A stretch of DNA of 18,760 nt from CAZLKT01 sp964560205 (GCA_964560205.1 CAZLKT010000018.1:1-18760), one strand, 5' to 3'. Counted from the first letter of the stretch, positions 6,447 through 15,437 are shown. Made by a program: numbers and translations. Notes: generated by a model not told the origin, from the sequence alone.

Positions 6447-8534
6447 ATGAATCTGCAAAATATCATGAATGAGCATTTGCAAAAAGTGAACTCTTCTCAG
6501 CGAAGTGCCATTGAAGCGCATGATGGGCCAACCCTTGTCTCTGCAGGGGCAGGCACGGGGAAGACCAGGGTGTTGACCATGCGTTATGCATATCTTGTGT
6601 CCCACAGAAATGTGTCTCCCCATGAAATATTGGCTGTGACCTTTACAAATAAGGCTGCCCAGGAGATGCGAACGCGATTGCAGGACTATGGATTTGCATC
6701 TATGAATTTATGGATTGGGACCTTTCATGGGCTTATTCTTCGCATTCTTCGAAAGCACTCAGAACATATTCAGCGTACGTCCTCCTTTGCAGTTTTAGAC
6801 TTTTCCGATCAAAGCAGCATTATGCATAAGATCTTAAAAAAAGTGGAGGGGCGGAAAAACGATACGCCAAAGTCGCTTTTGCACTGTATTTCCCAGTGGA
6901 AACAAAAAATGTGGATGGCCAAGGACGTGCCCCATACCTATGACAGCATTCAGAGAAAAGCCTATGAACTCTACGAAGAGCATCTGCAGCAGGTAAATGC
7001 TCTTGATTTTGATGATCTTTTAATGCTGTGCGTGCGGCTTTTTGAACAGCATCCTGAGATTCTGTCTTTTTATCATCACCAATTTCCCCACATTCTGGTG
7101 GATGAGTACCAGGATATTAACATGGTGCAGTACAAATGGCTGCATGCCTTGGCCCAAGGTGCCAAAAGTCTTTTTTGTGTTGGGGATGATGACCAGTCCA
7201 TTTATGGGTGGCGTGGAGCAGATGTGCATACGATGATGAGGTTTTCCCAGGATTTTCCCAAAGCTCACATTATTTTTCTCGAGCATAATTATCGTTCCAC
7301 CCCCCACATTTTGTCTGCGGCTAGTGGTCTCATCGCTTGTAATAGTGCGCGATATGGAAAAATTCTCCGCACCCATGAAACCCAAGGGGAAAAGGTCATG
7401 GTGCAAGGGCTCTGGGACAGCGGCGAGGAGGCGGCCTTTATTGGACAGAAAATCCACGCCCATGCAAAGGAGGGGGAGCCCTTTTCCTCCATGGCGGTTT
7501 TGGTGCGCACAGGATCCCAGACCCGGGAGTTCGAAGAGCGTTTCATGATGCAAAAAATCCCCTATCGTTTGGTGGGAAACATGCGTTTTTATGAACGTCA
7601 GGAGGTTCGAGACTTTTTGGGATATATGCGTTTGGTGCATTCCTCTACGGATAATGTGGCTTTTGAACGTGTGATTAATGTTCCAAAGCGTGGTATTGGC
7701 GCCGTGGCTCTTCAGCGGCTTTATGACATCGCCCAGGAGCATGGGTGCTTCTTGGAGGCTGCTGCAGAAATTTTATGCCAGGGTATGAAGGAGGGCGCCG
7801 TGAAAACTGCCCTGGAGGGCTTTTTGCTCTCTGTGAAAACCTGGCGAGAGGATGTGAAGAATATGCCTCTATCCCATGTGGCAGAAAAGGTTTTGGAGGA
7901 GTCAGGGTATCGAGAGTTCTGGAAATCCCAGGGAAGCATTGCGGATCCTCGATTGGAAAACATTCAGGAACTTGTCAAATCCATGGGAGAGTTTTCTTCC
8001 TTGGAAGAGTTTTTAGAGCATGTGAGCCTCCTCATAGAAGTGGGGTCCTCCTCCCATCACGATAGTGTCTCCCTCATGACTCTTCATGCCGCCAAGGGCT
8101 TAGAGTTTGACACGGTTTTTTTGGGGGGATGGGAGGAAAATATTTTTCCCCATATTCGTTCCATGGAATTTGGTGCAAAAGGTATAGAGGAGGAGCGTCG
8201 CCTTGCCTACGTGGGCCTTACACGGGCAAAAAAGAGAAGCATTATTACCTTTTCCTGGAATCGAAGGATGCACCAGGGATGGGTGTCCTCCGGCCCGTCT
8301 TGTTTCATCAAAGAGCTTCCCGCGGAGGATACAGTTGTTGCATTGCATCGTGCTGCCACTGGGTCATCAAAATTTTCTCCCATTGCATCGCCCTCCGCCC
8401 GCATGGGGGATCGTGTGTACCATCAGATTTTTGGTCATGGTACGGTGCAATCATATGAGGGACAAACGGTGTCTGTTTTCTTTGATACCCAGGGGACCAA
8501 AAGGGTTGTGGCAAGATTTTTGGAAAAAATATGA
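6447..8534 (+). CDS. uvrD: UvrD/PcrA-type superfamily 1 DNA helicase
   Basis: ATP-dependent 3'-5' DNA helicase of nucleotide excision repair and replication-fork maintenance; 695 residues, near the family norm. Visible motifs in order: Q motif NSSQRSAI (about 15-22), Walker A GAGTGKT (about 34-40), IGTFHG, Walker B DEYQDIN, motif III GDDDQSIYGWRG, motif IV EHNYRST, motif V TLHAAKGLEFD and motif VI LAYVGLTRAKK. The C-terminus carries the Tudor-like segment GDRVYHQIFGHGTV that contacts RNA polymerase in PcrA. ATG 6447 is chosen because AAAGGAGG lies just upstream; an in-frame ATG at 6411 has none. It is the first gene of a repair operon: ruvX follows within about 16 bases. PcrA versus UvrD naming cannot be settled from motifs. 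Confidence 0.96.
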   Translation: MNLQNIMNEHLQKVNSSQRSAIEAHDGPTLVSAGAGTGKTRVLTMRYAYLVSHRNVSPHEILAVTFTNKAAQEMRTRLQDYGFASMNLWIGTFHGLILRILRKHSEHIQRTSSFAVLDFSDQSSIMHKILKKVEGRKNDTPKSLLHCISQWKQKMWMAKDVPHTYDSIQRKAYELYEEHLQQVNALDFDDLLMLCVRLFEQHPEILSFYHHQFPHILVDEYQDINMVQYKWLHALAQGAKSLFCVGDDDQSIYGWRGADVHTMMRFSQDFPKAHIIFLEHNYRSTPHILSAASGLIACNSARYGKILRTHETQGEKVMVQGLWDSGEEAAFIGQKIHAHAKEGEPFSSMAVLVRTGSQTREFEERFMMQKIPYRLVGNMRFYERQEVRDFLGYMRLVHSSTDNVAFERVINVPKRGIGAVALQRLYDIAQEHGCFLEAAAEILCQGMKEGAVKTALEGFLLSVKTWREDVKNMPLSHVAEKVLEESGYREFWKSQGSIADPRLENIQELVKSMGEFSSLEEFLEHVSLLIEVGSSSHHDSVSLMTLHAAKGLEFDTVFLGGWEENIFPHIRSMEFGAKGIEEERRLAYVGLTRAKKRSIITFSWNRRMHQGWVSSGPSCFIKELPAEDTVVALHRAATGSSKFSPIASPSARMGDRVYHQIFGHGTVQSYEGQTVSVFFDTQGTKRVVARFLEKI

Positions 8535-8550
8535 CAAAAGAGAAAATGTG

Positions 8551-9021
8551 ATGCCGGTATTATCACTTCAGGAATTGTCCAGATATGCCTCAGAAGGACC
8601 ATTTCTTGCCATGGATTGGGGGAAAAAGCGCATTGGTTTTGCCATTTCTGATGGAAAAAGGCGAGTGGCCATGCCGTTGCATACAATGGATGCTGTGTCC
8701 TGGAAGCATATCTTTTCTTTTTTGTCGGCTCTGAAGGCGGAAAGAAACCTTCAGGGATTCCTCATTGGGTGGCCTTTTGTGCATCCATATGAGGGGGGCC
8801 CTCGTCCAGAAGAGAAAAAATTACGACAATTTATAGAGGCGTGTGTGGCCTATGATGGGTGGCCGGTGGCTCTTTGGAACGAGCGATATACCACACGAGA
8901 GGTCCAGCATTGGTCCCCAGAGCCCATTACCCATGTGGATGCCCATGCTGCCGCGCTTTTTCTTCAGGGCGCTTTAGACTATTTACGAATTCATGCAACA
9001 GAAGGGGGAGAGAATGAATAA
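8551..9021 (+). CDS. ruvX: RuvX/YqgF family nuclease (putative Holliday-junction resolvase, pre-16S rRNA nuclease)
   Basis: RNase-H-fold protein of the YqgF family, known for processing the 5' end of 16S rRNA in E. coli and proposed as a Holliday-junction resolvase. The 156 residues carry the first catalytic motif AMDWGKKRIGFAISD (Asp22), the central strand GFLIGWP, NERYTT (usual DERLTT; Glu kept, first Asp replaced by Asn) and the C-terminal VDAHAAALFLQ with the last acidic residue. ATG 8551 is used; GTG 8548 directly before it is also possible, and both have only a weak purine-rich ribosome-binding site. The gene begins 16 bases after uvrD and overlaps the uvrA start by eight bases, so the three are one transcript. 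Confidence 0.9.
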   Translation: MPVLSLQELSRYASEGPFLAMDWGKKRIGFAISDGKRRVAMPLHTMDAVSWKHIFSFLSALKAERNLQGFLIGWPFVHPYEGGPRPEEKKLRQFIEACVAYDGWPVALWNERYTTREVQHWSPEPITHVDAHAAALFLQGALDYLRIHATEGGENE

Positions 9022-11614
9022 AACACGTTCGAGAGGCTCTGGTGAAAACCACAGTGATTTTCTTGTTATTCAGGGGGCGCGGGAACATAACCTGGATGAT
9101 CTTTCCCTGACTTTACCAAAAAACTCCTTTATTGTTGTCACAGGGCCCAGTGGATCAGGAAAATCATCTCTGGTTTTTGATACCCTGTATGCAGAGGGGC
9201 AAAGACGTTATGTGGAAAGCCTTTCTGCCTATGCTCGACAGTTTTTGGAAATGATGGCAAAACCTGATGTGGATAGCATCGAAGGTTTATCTCCCGCCAT
9301 TTCCATTGAACAAAAAACCACGTCGAAAAATCCCCGATCCACCGTGGGCACCATTACAGAAATTTACGACTATATGAGGCTTTTGTTTGCACGCGTTGGA
9401 TGTGCATACTCCCCGGAAACAGGCCTCCCCATTCTTTCCCAAACCGTGACACAAATAGTGGATCGTATTGTGGAGCTTCCAGAGAAACAAAAATTCTTGC
9501 TTTTGGCTCCCATTGTGCGAGGAACAAAAGGAGAGTTTCGAAAGGAATTAGCAGAGCTTTTACAGAAGGGCTATAACCGCATAAAAATCGATGGGGTTTT
9601 TCATGTGTTGGAAGGAGTGCCAACTCTAGAGCGCGTCAAACGTCATGATATCTTTGTTGTGGTGGATCGTTTGGTATCAGATCCTCAAGATGAGCACTAT
9701 GTGCAACGGTTGACGGAAAGCGTTCGAAGTGCATTGTCCCTTGGGAAAGGCTTGGTTTTTGTAGAGCTTGCCCATGAGGATGATACCCCTCAGAAACCCA
9801 TGATTTTTTCTGAGAAGCTGTGTTGCCCGGTTTCAGGCTTTTCTTTGGAAGAGATTGAGCCAAGACTCTTTTCCTTCAACAGTCCATTTGGAGCATGCCC
9901 CGCATGTCGAGGTCTTGGCATTGAAGGTGGAAACTTTTATACAAAATCCTATCATCAGGATAAATGGGATGCTGAAGACGAAAGTCTTGTGGGGCGAGAT
10001 ACGTGTCATATGTGTTCTGGCTATCGGCTGAAACCAGAGGCTTTGTGCGTGAAAATTGCCCAGAAACACATTGGAGAGGTATGTGAGCTATCATTAGAGG
10101 CATTGCACGGGTGGTGTGATGATATTTTTCAGCATCTTTCACAGGCGCAAAAAGAAATTGCCACACGGATTGTGAAGGAAATCCAAAATCGTGTGGGGTT
10201 TTTATTGGAGGTGGGTCTTGATTACCTCACATTATCTCGGGGATCCATGACCCTGTCGGGAGGTGAAAGCCAACGTATTCGACTTGCCTCCCAAATTGGC
10301 TCGCGGCTTACAGGGGTTTTGTATGTGCTGGACGAGCCTTCCATTGGCCTGCATCAGCGTGATAACAACCGGCTTTTAGCCACCTTATGTCGTCTTCGAG
10401 ACCTTGGGAACACGGTCATTGTGGTGGAGCACGATATGGATACAATTTTAGCTGCGGACTATGTGGTGGATATTGGACCTGCGGCTGGGCGCTTTGGTGG
10501 AAAAATTATTGCCCAAGGAACCCCACAGGACATCATGGCATGTGAGGAAAGTCTTACGGGGCAGTACCTGTCAGGGAAAAAATGTGTTGAGGTGCCTGCT
10601 GTGAGGCGACATTTTGAAAGATGCCTTCGGGTGGTGGATGCATCCACCAATAATCTTCAGAATATCACCGTGGACTTTCCTGTGGGGGTCATGTGTTGCG
10701 TTACTGGCGTGTCTGGCTGTGGAAAGTCTTCTTTGCTTCTTGATACCCTCTATAAAGGGCTTGTGGCTTTGCGAGAGAAAAAACCCCTCCAAGGATGCAC
10801 TGCCATTTCTGGCGCTGAATTTTTTGATAAAATTGTTGATATTGACCAATCCCCCATTGGTCGTACGCCGAGATCCAATCCTGCCACCTACACAGGAGTG
10901 TTTAATTTTATACGAGAATGGTTTGCCATTATGCCTTTGGCGAAGGAGCGAGGATATTTCCCCGGCAGCTTTTCTTTTAACGTGAAAGGAGGGCGATGCG
11001 AGGCGTGTCAGGGGGAGGGGTCCATCCTGGTGGAAATGCATTTTCTCCCTGATGTGCATGTGCCATGTGACGTCTGTCGAGGAAAACGTTATAGCAGAGA
11101 AATTTTGGATGTAAAATATAAGGATAAGTCCATTATTGATGTTTTAGAAATGTCCATTGAGGAGGCATTTTCGTTTTTTGAAGCCATTCCATCCATTGCA
11201 CAGCGATTGGAAGTGCTCATGGGGGTGGGGCTGGGATATTTACAAATTGGTCAGCCTTCCACCACGCTTTCTGGAGGAGAAGCACAGCGTGTGAAGCTTG
11301 CCAAAGAGCTTTCGCGACGCTCCACAGGCAAAACCTTGTATATCTTGGATGAGCCCACCACGGGCTTGCATTTTGAAGATGTAAAACAGCTCTTAACGGT
11401 GTTGCAGCAGCTGGTGAACTTGGGCAACACGGTTTTGGTGATTGAACACAATCTTGATGTCATTAAAACTGCTGATTGGCTTATTGATATTGGTCCAGAG
11501 AGCGGCAAAAAAGGTGGATGCATTGTGGGGGCTGGAACTCCCGAGTACATCGCATCTCTTGCGGAAAGCCACACAGGAGCTTTCTTGAAACCGTTGCTAC
11601 ACAACCATGGATAG
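9014..11614 (+). CDS. uvrA: Excinuclease ABC subunit A lacking most of the insertion domain
   Basis: Damage-sensing ATPase of nucleotide excision repair, loading UvrB. Both ABC halves are intact: Walker A GPSGSGKSS (Lys50), LSGGESQRIRLA and VLDEPSIGLH; then GVSGCGKSS, LSGGEAQRVKLA and ILDEPTTGLH. The C-terminal zinc module is complete (CEAC...CDVC). The 866-residue length is short against about 940. The loss lies after GACPACRGLG, where only about 28 residues separate it from CHMCSGYRL; by recall E. coli has about 118 there. The first zinc finger reads CPVS...CPAC, so its second cysteine is Ser. ATG 9014 has GAAGGGGGAG just upstream and is preferred to ATG 8993. It overlaps ruvX by 8 bases and, tail-to-tail, cdsA by 18. 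Confidence 0.96.
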   Translation: MNKTRSRGSGENHSDFLVIQGAREHNLDDLSLTLPKNSFIVVTGPSGSGKSSLVFDTLYAEGQRRYVESLSAYARQFLEMMAKPDVDSIEGLSPAISIEQKTTSKNPRSTVGTITEIYDYMRLLFARVGCAYSPETGLPILSQTVTQIVDRIVELPEKQKFLLLAPIVRGTKGEFRKELAELLQKGYNRIKIDGVFHVLEGVPTLERVKRHDIFVVVDRLVSDPQDEHYVQRLTESVRSALSLGKGLVFVELAHEDDTPQKPMIFSEKLCCPVSGFSLEEIEPRLFSFNSPFGACPACRGLGIEGGNFYTKSYHQDKWDAEDESLVGRDTCHMCSGYRLKPEALCVKIAQKHIGEVCELSLEALHGWCDDIFQHLSQAQKEIATRIVKEIQNRVGFLLEVGLDYLTLSRGSMTLSGGESQRIRLASQIGSRLTGVLYVLDEPSIGLHQRDNNRLLATLCRLRDLGNTVIVVEHDMDTILAADYVVDIGPAAGRFGGKIIAQGTPQDIMACEESLTGQYLSGKKCVEVPAVRRHFERCLRVVDASTNNLQNITVDFPVGVMCCVTGVSGCGKSSLLLDTLYKGLVALREKKPLQGCTAISGAEFFDKIVDIDQSPIGRTPRSNPATYTGVFNFIREWFAIMPLAKERGYFPGSFSFNVKGGRCEACQGEGSILVEMHFLPDVHVPCDVCRGKRYSREILDVKYKDKSIIDVLEMSIEEAFSFFEAIPSIAQRLEVLMGVGLGYLQIGQPSTTLSGGEAQRVKLAKELSRRSTGKTLYILDEPTTGLHFEDVKQLLTVLQQLVNLGNTVLVIEHNLDVIKTADWLIDIGPESGKKGGCIVGAGTPEYIASLAESHTGAFLKPLLHNHG

Positions 11615-12253
11615 GAGGGCCAGGAAGAGCAAAGTCCCAAACCAGCTGTCTGTACGATCCAAAATGCCACCATGTCCAGGGAAAACATCACCCATGTCCT
11701 TGATACCCATGTGTCTTTTGAGGAAAGATTCTCCGAGGTCTCCCATATGGGCACATACCCCCATCATGAGATAACATCCATGGGGATACTGAGGTACATA
11801 TGAGGAAAGCCCTACAACAGGAATAATCCAAGAAAAAATCACCCATGTGGATAAGAGAGAGAGTATAAAGCCCGTCCAGGTTTTTTTGTGGCTAATGGCG
11901 GGACACAGTTTGGGCCCTCCCAGAAGGTTGCCCCACATGTAGGCACAATAATCTGTGGTGACTGCACTGGCTATGCCCACCAGTACTGCTCCCCATCCTT
12001 TGTGATGAAAAAGAAGAGCGATGCAGAGGGTCCACAGGGCCATAAATACCATGCCTCGCCAAAAAAACTTTGGAAAACGAGGGAGAGTTTTTTGTCTCCA
12101 TTCCCGGGAAGCGCTGATGACAAAAGTTCCCAGCAAGATCCAAAAAAGAAGGGAAGCAGAGACCATTTTTGTCATGAGCAAAACACCACATAATCCCCCC
12201 ATGGCACAAAAATGCCCTATAGTGAGAAGCCGAAGATGCATATCCTTAAACAT
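11597..12253 (-). CDS. cdsA: Phosphatidate cytidylyltransferase (CDP-diacylglycerol synthase)
   Basis: Integral membrane enzyme making CDP-diacylglycerol from phosphatidate and CTP, the branch point for phosphatidylglycerol, cardiolipin and phosphatidylethanolamine. The 218 residues show several hydrophobic segments and the complete family signature near the C-terminus (S176 x2 K R, KD at 185-186, FPGHGGILDRTD at 191-202), plus SHKKTWTG at about 121-128, where SPKKTWEG is usual. It is shorter than the common 260-280 residues, mostly at the N-terminus. ATG 12253 has GGAGGGG upstream; longer readings run back into uppS. The start overlaps the uppS stop by eight bases, the common uppS-cdsA order. 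Its end overlaps the convergent uvrA. Confidence 0.93.
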   Translation of the reverse strand: MFKDMHLRLLTIGHFCAMGGLCGVLLMTKMVSASLLFWILLGTFVISASREWRQKTLPRFPKFFWRGMVFMALWTLCIALLFHHKGWGAVLVGIASAVTTDYCAYMWGNLLGGPKLCPAISHKKTWTGFILSLLSTWVIFSWIIPVVGLSSYVPQYPHGCYLMMGVCAHMGDLGESFLKRHMGIKDMGDVFPGHGGILDRTDSWFGTLLFLALLSMVV

Positions 12254-12986
12254 GGGCGTCCCCTCCATATGTACGTGTGCGCTTGTGATAACTCTCCACA
12301 ACAGTTTTCAGATGCTGGAATGTGAAATCTGGCCACTGAATGGGGAGGAAGAAAAATTCTGTATATGCAATTTGCCATAAAAGATAGTTGCTGACGCGGT
12401 AGTCTCCGCCGGTACGGATGAGAATATCTGGGTTCGGGTGTGGGTATGTCAGCAAAAACCTCTCAAAAAATTTCTCAGTGATGGCATCGGGAGTCAGGGT
12501 GTTCTTTTGCGCTTCTGCCAGGGCTTCTTTCATTCCCATGATGATTTCCCGTCGCCCTCCGTAATCCAAGGCCACGTCAAGCTGAAGTCCTGCATTATGT
12601 TGTGTGAGGCATTCTGTTTCTTCCATCTGCCGCAAAAGGCTTTGCGAGAGACGATGTCGCTCCCCGAGAAAGCGCACCTTCACATTATGATTGTGGAGGG
12701 GTTGTCGTTCTTTTTTGAGATAAGACTCCATGAGATTCATGAGAAAATCCACCTCCTCCGAAGAGCGCCTCCAGTTTTCTGTGGAGAACGCAAAAACCGT
12801 CAGATACTTCACCCCCACCTGCGGGCATTTTTTGACAATGCGTTTGAGAACCTGAGCGCCTTTATAGTGCCCCCATGAGTCCCCTCTGTTTTGTCTTCGC
12901 CCCCATCGTCTGTTGCCATCTAAAATAATGGCCACGTGAAGCCCCCCAGGATCATCTCCATGGGCAAATTTCTCTACCAAAAACAC
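12246..12986 (-). CDS. uppS: Isoprenyl transferase (undecaprenyl diphosphate synthase)
   Basis: Cis-prenyltransferase that extends farnesyl-PP with isopentenyl-PP to give the C55 carrier lipid for peptidoglycan and surface polysaccharide; a cytosolic enzyme at the membrane. The 246 residues carry HVAIILDGNRRW (catalytic Asp23), VFAFSTENW (68-72), DYGGRREI (usual NYGGR) and PDILIRTGGDYRVSNYLLWQ (about 186-205; usual RTSGE, so Gly and Asp replace Ser and Glu), then WPDF. The start is GTG at 12986, just after AGGGAGG with a short gap; no ATG fits the conserved N-terminus. It is the first gene of a uppS-cdsA pair; a -10-like TAGAAT lies 25 bases upstream. Confidence 0.95.
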   Translation of the reverse strand: MFLVEKFAHGDDPGGLHVAIILDGNRRWGRRQNRGDSWGHYKGAQVLKRIVKKCPQVGVKYLTVFAFSTENWRRSSEEVDFLMNLMESYLKKERQPLHNHNVKVRFLGERHRLSQSLLRQMEETECLTQHNAGLQLDVALDYGGRREIIMGMKEALAEAQKNTLTPDAITEKFFERFLLTYPHPNPDILIRTGGDYRVSNYLLWQIAYTEFFFLPIQWPDFTFQHLKTVVESYHKRTRTYGGDAHV

Positions 12987-13010
12987 AGCCTCCCTACAGG
13001 CAGATTCCTT

Positions 13011-13040
13011 ATTCTATAAAAAAAGGAAAAAAAAGCATAA
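13011..13040 (-). promoter_or_regulatory. Probable promoter of uppS-cdsA
   Basis: On the minus strand, -35 TTATGC (13040-13035) and -10 TAGAAT (13016-13011) with 18 bases between, or TATAGA with 16. It lies in the 119-base divergent region shared with dsbB. Confidence 0.4.
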
Positions 13041-13069
13041 CTTTTTTCTTTTTTTTTGGTTTGGTTATC

Positions 13070-13078
13070 TGGTATGAT
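13070..13078 (+). promoter_or_regulatory. Extended -10 promoter of dsbB
   Basis: TGGTATGAT: a TG dinucleotide one base before -10 TATGAT, with no good -35 in the T-rich sequence upstream. Transcription would begin near 13085, which excludes a TTG start at 13061 and supports ATG 13106. Confidence 0.45.
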
Positions 13079-13105
13079 CGTAGGAAAAAAGAGAGACAGC
13101 ATATT

Positions 13106-13624
13106 ATGCTATTGTTTTTTCTAGAAAAGAAGAGCATTAATTGGCTTTTTTTGGGAATTTTTAGTATGGCATGTGGTTTGTGTGGGTTTTTTGCAGAATA
13201 TGTGCTGGGTATTGTGGGGTGTTTTTTGTGTGGTGTGGAGCGCATGATGTTTATGGTGGCGGGGGCAAGTGCTTTGCCCCTATGGTGTTATCGCAAATCA
13301 TCGTTTTTCTTTACTGTGGGAAGCGTTGTATGCATTCTTCTGTGGGCTGCTAATGGTGTCATAGGAGTGTATCACGGGGGCATGCAATACGGTTTATGGA
13401 AGGCTCCGCGGTTTTGTCAGGTGCAGGAGGGAAGGGGGGATAGTCTTCAAGCACAATTGGATGATTTTCTCCTCCAAAAACCCAGACCATCTTGTGCGGA
13501 AAAAACTATGATGATAGGGGGAATCCATGGATCAGTTTTTGTGAGCATCCTTTCTTTTCTGTGTTGTCTCTGTGGAGTATTTTTATTTGTGAGAAGAAAG
13601 GATACGTACAGAACATTTCTTTAG
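13106..13624 (+). CDS. dsbB: Disulfide bond formation protein DsbB
   Basis: Inner-membrane quinone reductase that reoxidises the periplasmic thiol oxidase DsbA. The 172 residues contain four hydrophobic segments. The first periplasmic loop has the active pair C39-F-L-C42, followed by GVER; the ER pair after CxxC is typical of DsbB. The second loop has C104 and C130, matching the second redox pair. ATG 13106 is preferred, with GAGAGA about nine bases upstream; a TTG at 13061 would lie before the likely transcription start. It is a single gene, divergent from uppS and ending four bases from the convergent aspS, with no terminator between. Periplasmic disulfide formation fits the many exported proteins in the window. 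Confidence 0.88.
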   Translation: MLLFFLEKKSINWLFLGIFSMACGLCGFFAEYVLGIVGCFLCGVERMMFMVAGASALPLWCYRKSSFFFTVGSVVCILLWAANGVIGVYHGGMQYGLWKAPRFCQVQEGRGDSLQAQLDDFLLQKPRPSCAEKTMMIGGIHGSVFVSILSFLCCLCGVFLFVRRKDTYRTFL

Positions 13625-13628
13625 GGAG

Positions 13629-15437
13629 CTAAGAAGTCGAAGGGCGAGGAGGTACAACAGGGCGAATATGCAATTCGGCCCATCTTTCCGGGGGCAATGG
13701 TGAAGGGGCCCCCAAGAGAGGGTCTTGTGCCCGCTGATTTAAAGGAAATGCTATGACTTCTCTGATATTTGCCGTGTTGGCGAGCAACATCACCATACGA
13801 TCAATACCTGGGGCTGCTCCACCGTGGGGTGGTGCGCCATAATGAAACGCAGAAAAAAGCGCCTTGAAGGTTTTTTCCACATGCTCTTTAGAATAACCGG
13901 CAAGCTCAAAGGCCTTGAGCATAATGTCGGGGCGATGGTTACGGATGGCTCCGCTGGATAACTCGTATCCATTGCACACCACATCATATTGATATGCCTT
14001 AATGGTGAGGGGGTCTTGTGTGGTGAGGGCCTCTAATTCTCCTTGGGGCATGGAAAAAGGATTATGGGAAAACCCTATGGCCCCTGTTTCCTCATCCTTT
14101 TCATAAAGAGGAAAGTCTACTATCCAGCAAAATGCAAAGGTGTTGGTGGCCATGAGGTTAAGCTCCTGAGCGATATACGTGCGAAGCTTTCCTCCGAGGG
14201 TTGTTACCGTTGGCGCTTTCTCGCACAGGAAAAAGATGATGGTTTCTTCTTCTCCGTGTCCAATGGCTTTGAAATGTTTGGGACGCAGAAATTTTGCCAT
14301 GGGTCCCTGCCATTTTCCATCTCGAAAAAGCATATATCCCAATCCAGGGCATCCCTGAGCTTTGGCCCAGGTCTCGGCATCCTTGAGGAATTTTCGTGAT
14401 TGTGTTCCAGCCTCAGGAACAGGAAGGATGCGAATAACGCCATTTTTGTGCTGCAAAATCTTTTGGAAGGGATCAAAATCAATATCTCGAAGAGCTTCGG
14501 TAACATCCTCCATCATAAGAGGGTTTCGAAGATCCGGCTTATCGGTTCCGTATTTCACAAGGGCGTCTTCATAGGGGATACGAGGGAATGGTATGGGTGC
14601 CACCACGTGGTCATGAGGTGCAAATGCAGAAAATGTGTTGTATAACACTGGTTCGAGAGTATGAAAAATATCTTCCTGTGTCACAAAGGACATTTCGAAA
14701 TCCAGCTGGTAAAACTCTCCGGGAGATCGGTCCGCTCGAGAGTCCTCATCGCGAAAGCATGGTGCAATTTGGAAGTATTTGTCATAGCCGGACATCATGA
14801 GGAGTTGTTTGAACTGCTGAGGTGCCTGAGGGAGAGCGTAAACCTCTCCTGGATACAGTCGGCTTGGGATGACAAAGTCTCGCGCGCCTTCAGGGCTGCT
14901 TGCGGAAAGAATGGGGGTTTGGATTTCTAAAAATCCCTGTTGCATCATTTGCTGACGGAGAAATGCAATAATCTGGCTTCGCAGAAGAATTCGCTCATGA
15001 AGGGCATGTCGTCGTAGGTCAAGGAAACGATATTGTAAACGGCTTTCCTCGGGCAGATCAGCGTCTCCCGCGGCGATGGGAAAAGGCAGCGGGTCGGCTG
15101 AGGACAAAATATCACACCTCTGAATAAGGACCTCTATGGCCCCCGTAGGCAATTTTGTATTTACTGTGGCGGGGGGACGATGAGTCACTTTTCCTTGTAT
15201 GCGCACCACACTTTCCAAGGAAACATGTTCCATCACTGAAAAAAACTCGTGGCTGGCCTCAATGACACATTGGGTGATGCCATAATGATCGCGGACATCC
15301 ACAAAGAGGAGCTGCCCGTGATTTCTTTTGCAATGAACCCACCCAGAGAGAATAACGTGCTCGTCTAGGGCTTCTGTGGAGAGTTCCCCGCAGGTGTGCG
15401 TTCTGTACGAGGATGCGCTGTGAGATATATTCGCCAT
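13629..15437 (-). CDS. aspS: Aspartyl-tRNA synthetase, bacterial type (probably non-discriminating)
   Basis: Class II synthetase charging tRNA-Asp; 602 residues. Order seen: OB-fold anticodon domain (SGWVHCKRNHG, FVDVRD), catalytic core with QAPQQFKQLLM (about 204-214), motif 2 FRDEDSRADRSPGEFYQLDF (about 228-247), the bacterial GAD insertion domain, and motif 3 GGAAPGIDRMVMLL followed by FPLNQRAQDPL. His40 in RNHG sits where non-discriminating AspRS of Pseudomonas has His31 and E. coli has Leu; together with alphaproteobacterial ancestry this suggests it also charges tRNA-Asn for GatCAB amidation (inference). ATG 15437 has AAGGAAG six bases upstream. It lies 70 bases downstream of tRNA-Lys on the same strand and may be read from the same promoter. 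Confidence 0.95.
   Translation of the reverse strand: MANISHSASSYRTHTCGELSTEALDEHVILSGWVHCKRNHGQLLFVDVRDHYGITQCVIEASHEFFSVMEHVSLESVVRIQGKVTHRPPATVNTKLPTGAIEVLIQRCDILSSADPLPFPIAAGDADLPEESRLQYRFLDLRRHALHERILLRSQIIAFLRQQMMQQGFLEIQTPILSASSPEGARDFVIPSRLYPGEVYALPQAPQQFKQLLMMSGYDKYFQIAPCFRDEDSRADRSPGEFYQLDFEMSFVTQEDIFHTLEPVLYNTFSAFAPHDHVVAPIPFPRIPYEDALVKYGTDKPDLRNPLMMEDVTEALRDIDFDPFQKILQHKNGVIRILPVPEAGTQSRKFLKDAETWAKAQGCPGLGYMLFRDGKWQGPMAKFLRPKHFKAIGHGEEETIIFFLCEKAPTVTTLGGKLRTYIAQELNLMATNTFAFCWIVDFPLYEKDEETGAIGFSHNPFSMPQGELEALTTQDPLTIKAYQYDVVCNGYELSSGAIRNHRPDIMLKAFELAGYSKEHVEKTFKALFSAFHYGAPPHGGAAPGIDRMVMLLANTANIREVIAFPLNQRAQDPLLGAPSPLPPERWAELHIRPVVPPRPSTS

Noticed and set aside
7020..7742. 240-codon minus-strand open frame inside uvrD
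   Set aside because: Antisense of the helicase core motifs, with no ribosome-binding site and no recognisable domain.
11251..11754. 167-codon minus-strand open frame over the uvrA 3' end
   Set aside because: Shadow of the conserved ABC signature region of uvrA; cdsA explains the minus strand from 11597.
12438..12878. 146-codon plus-strand open frame
   Set aside because: Antisense of uppS, whose conserved motifs cover the same bases.
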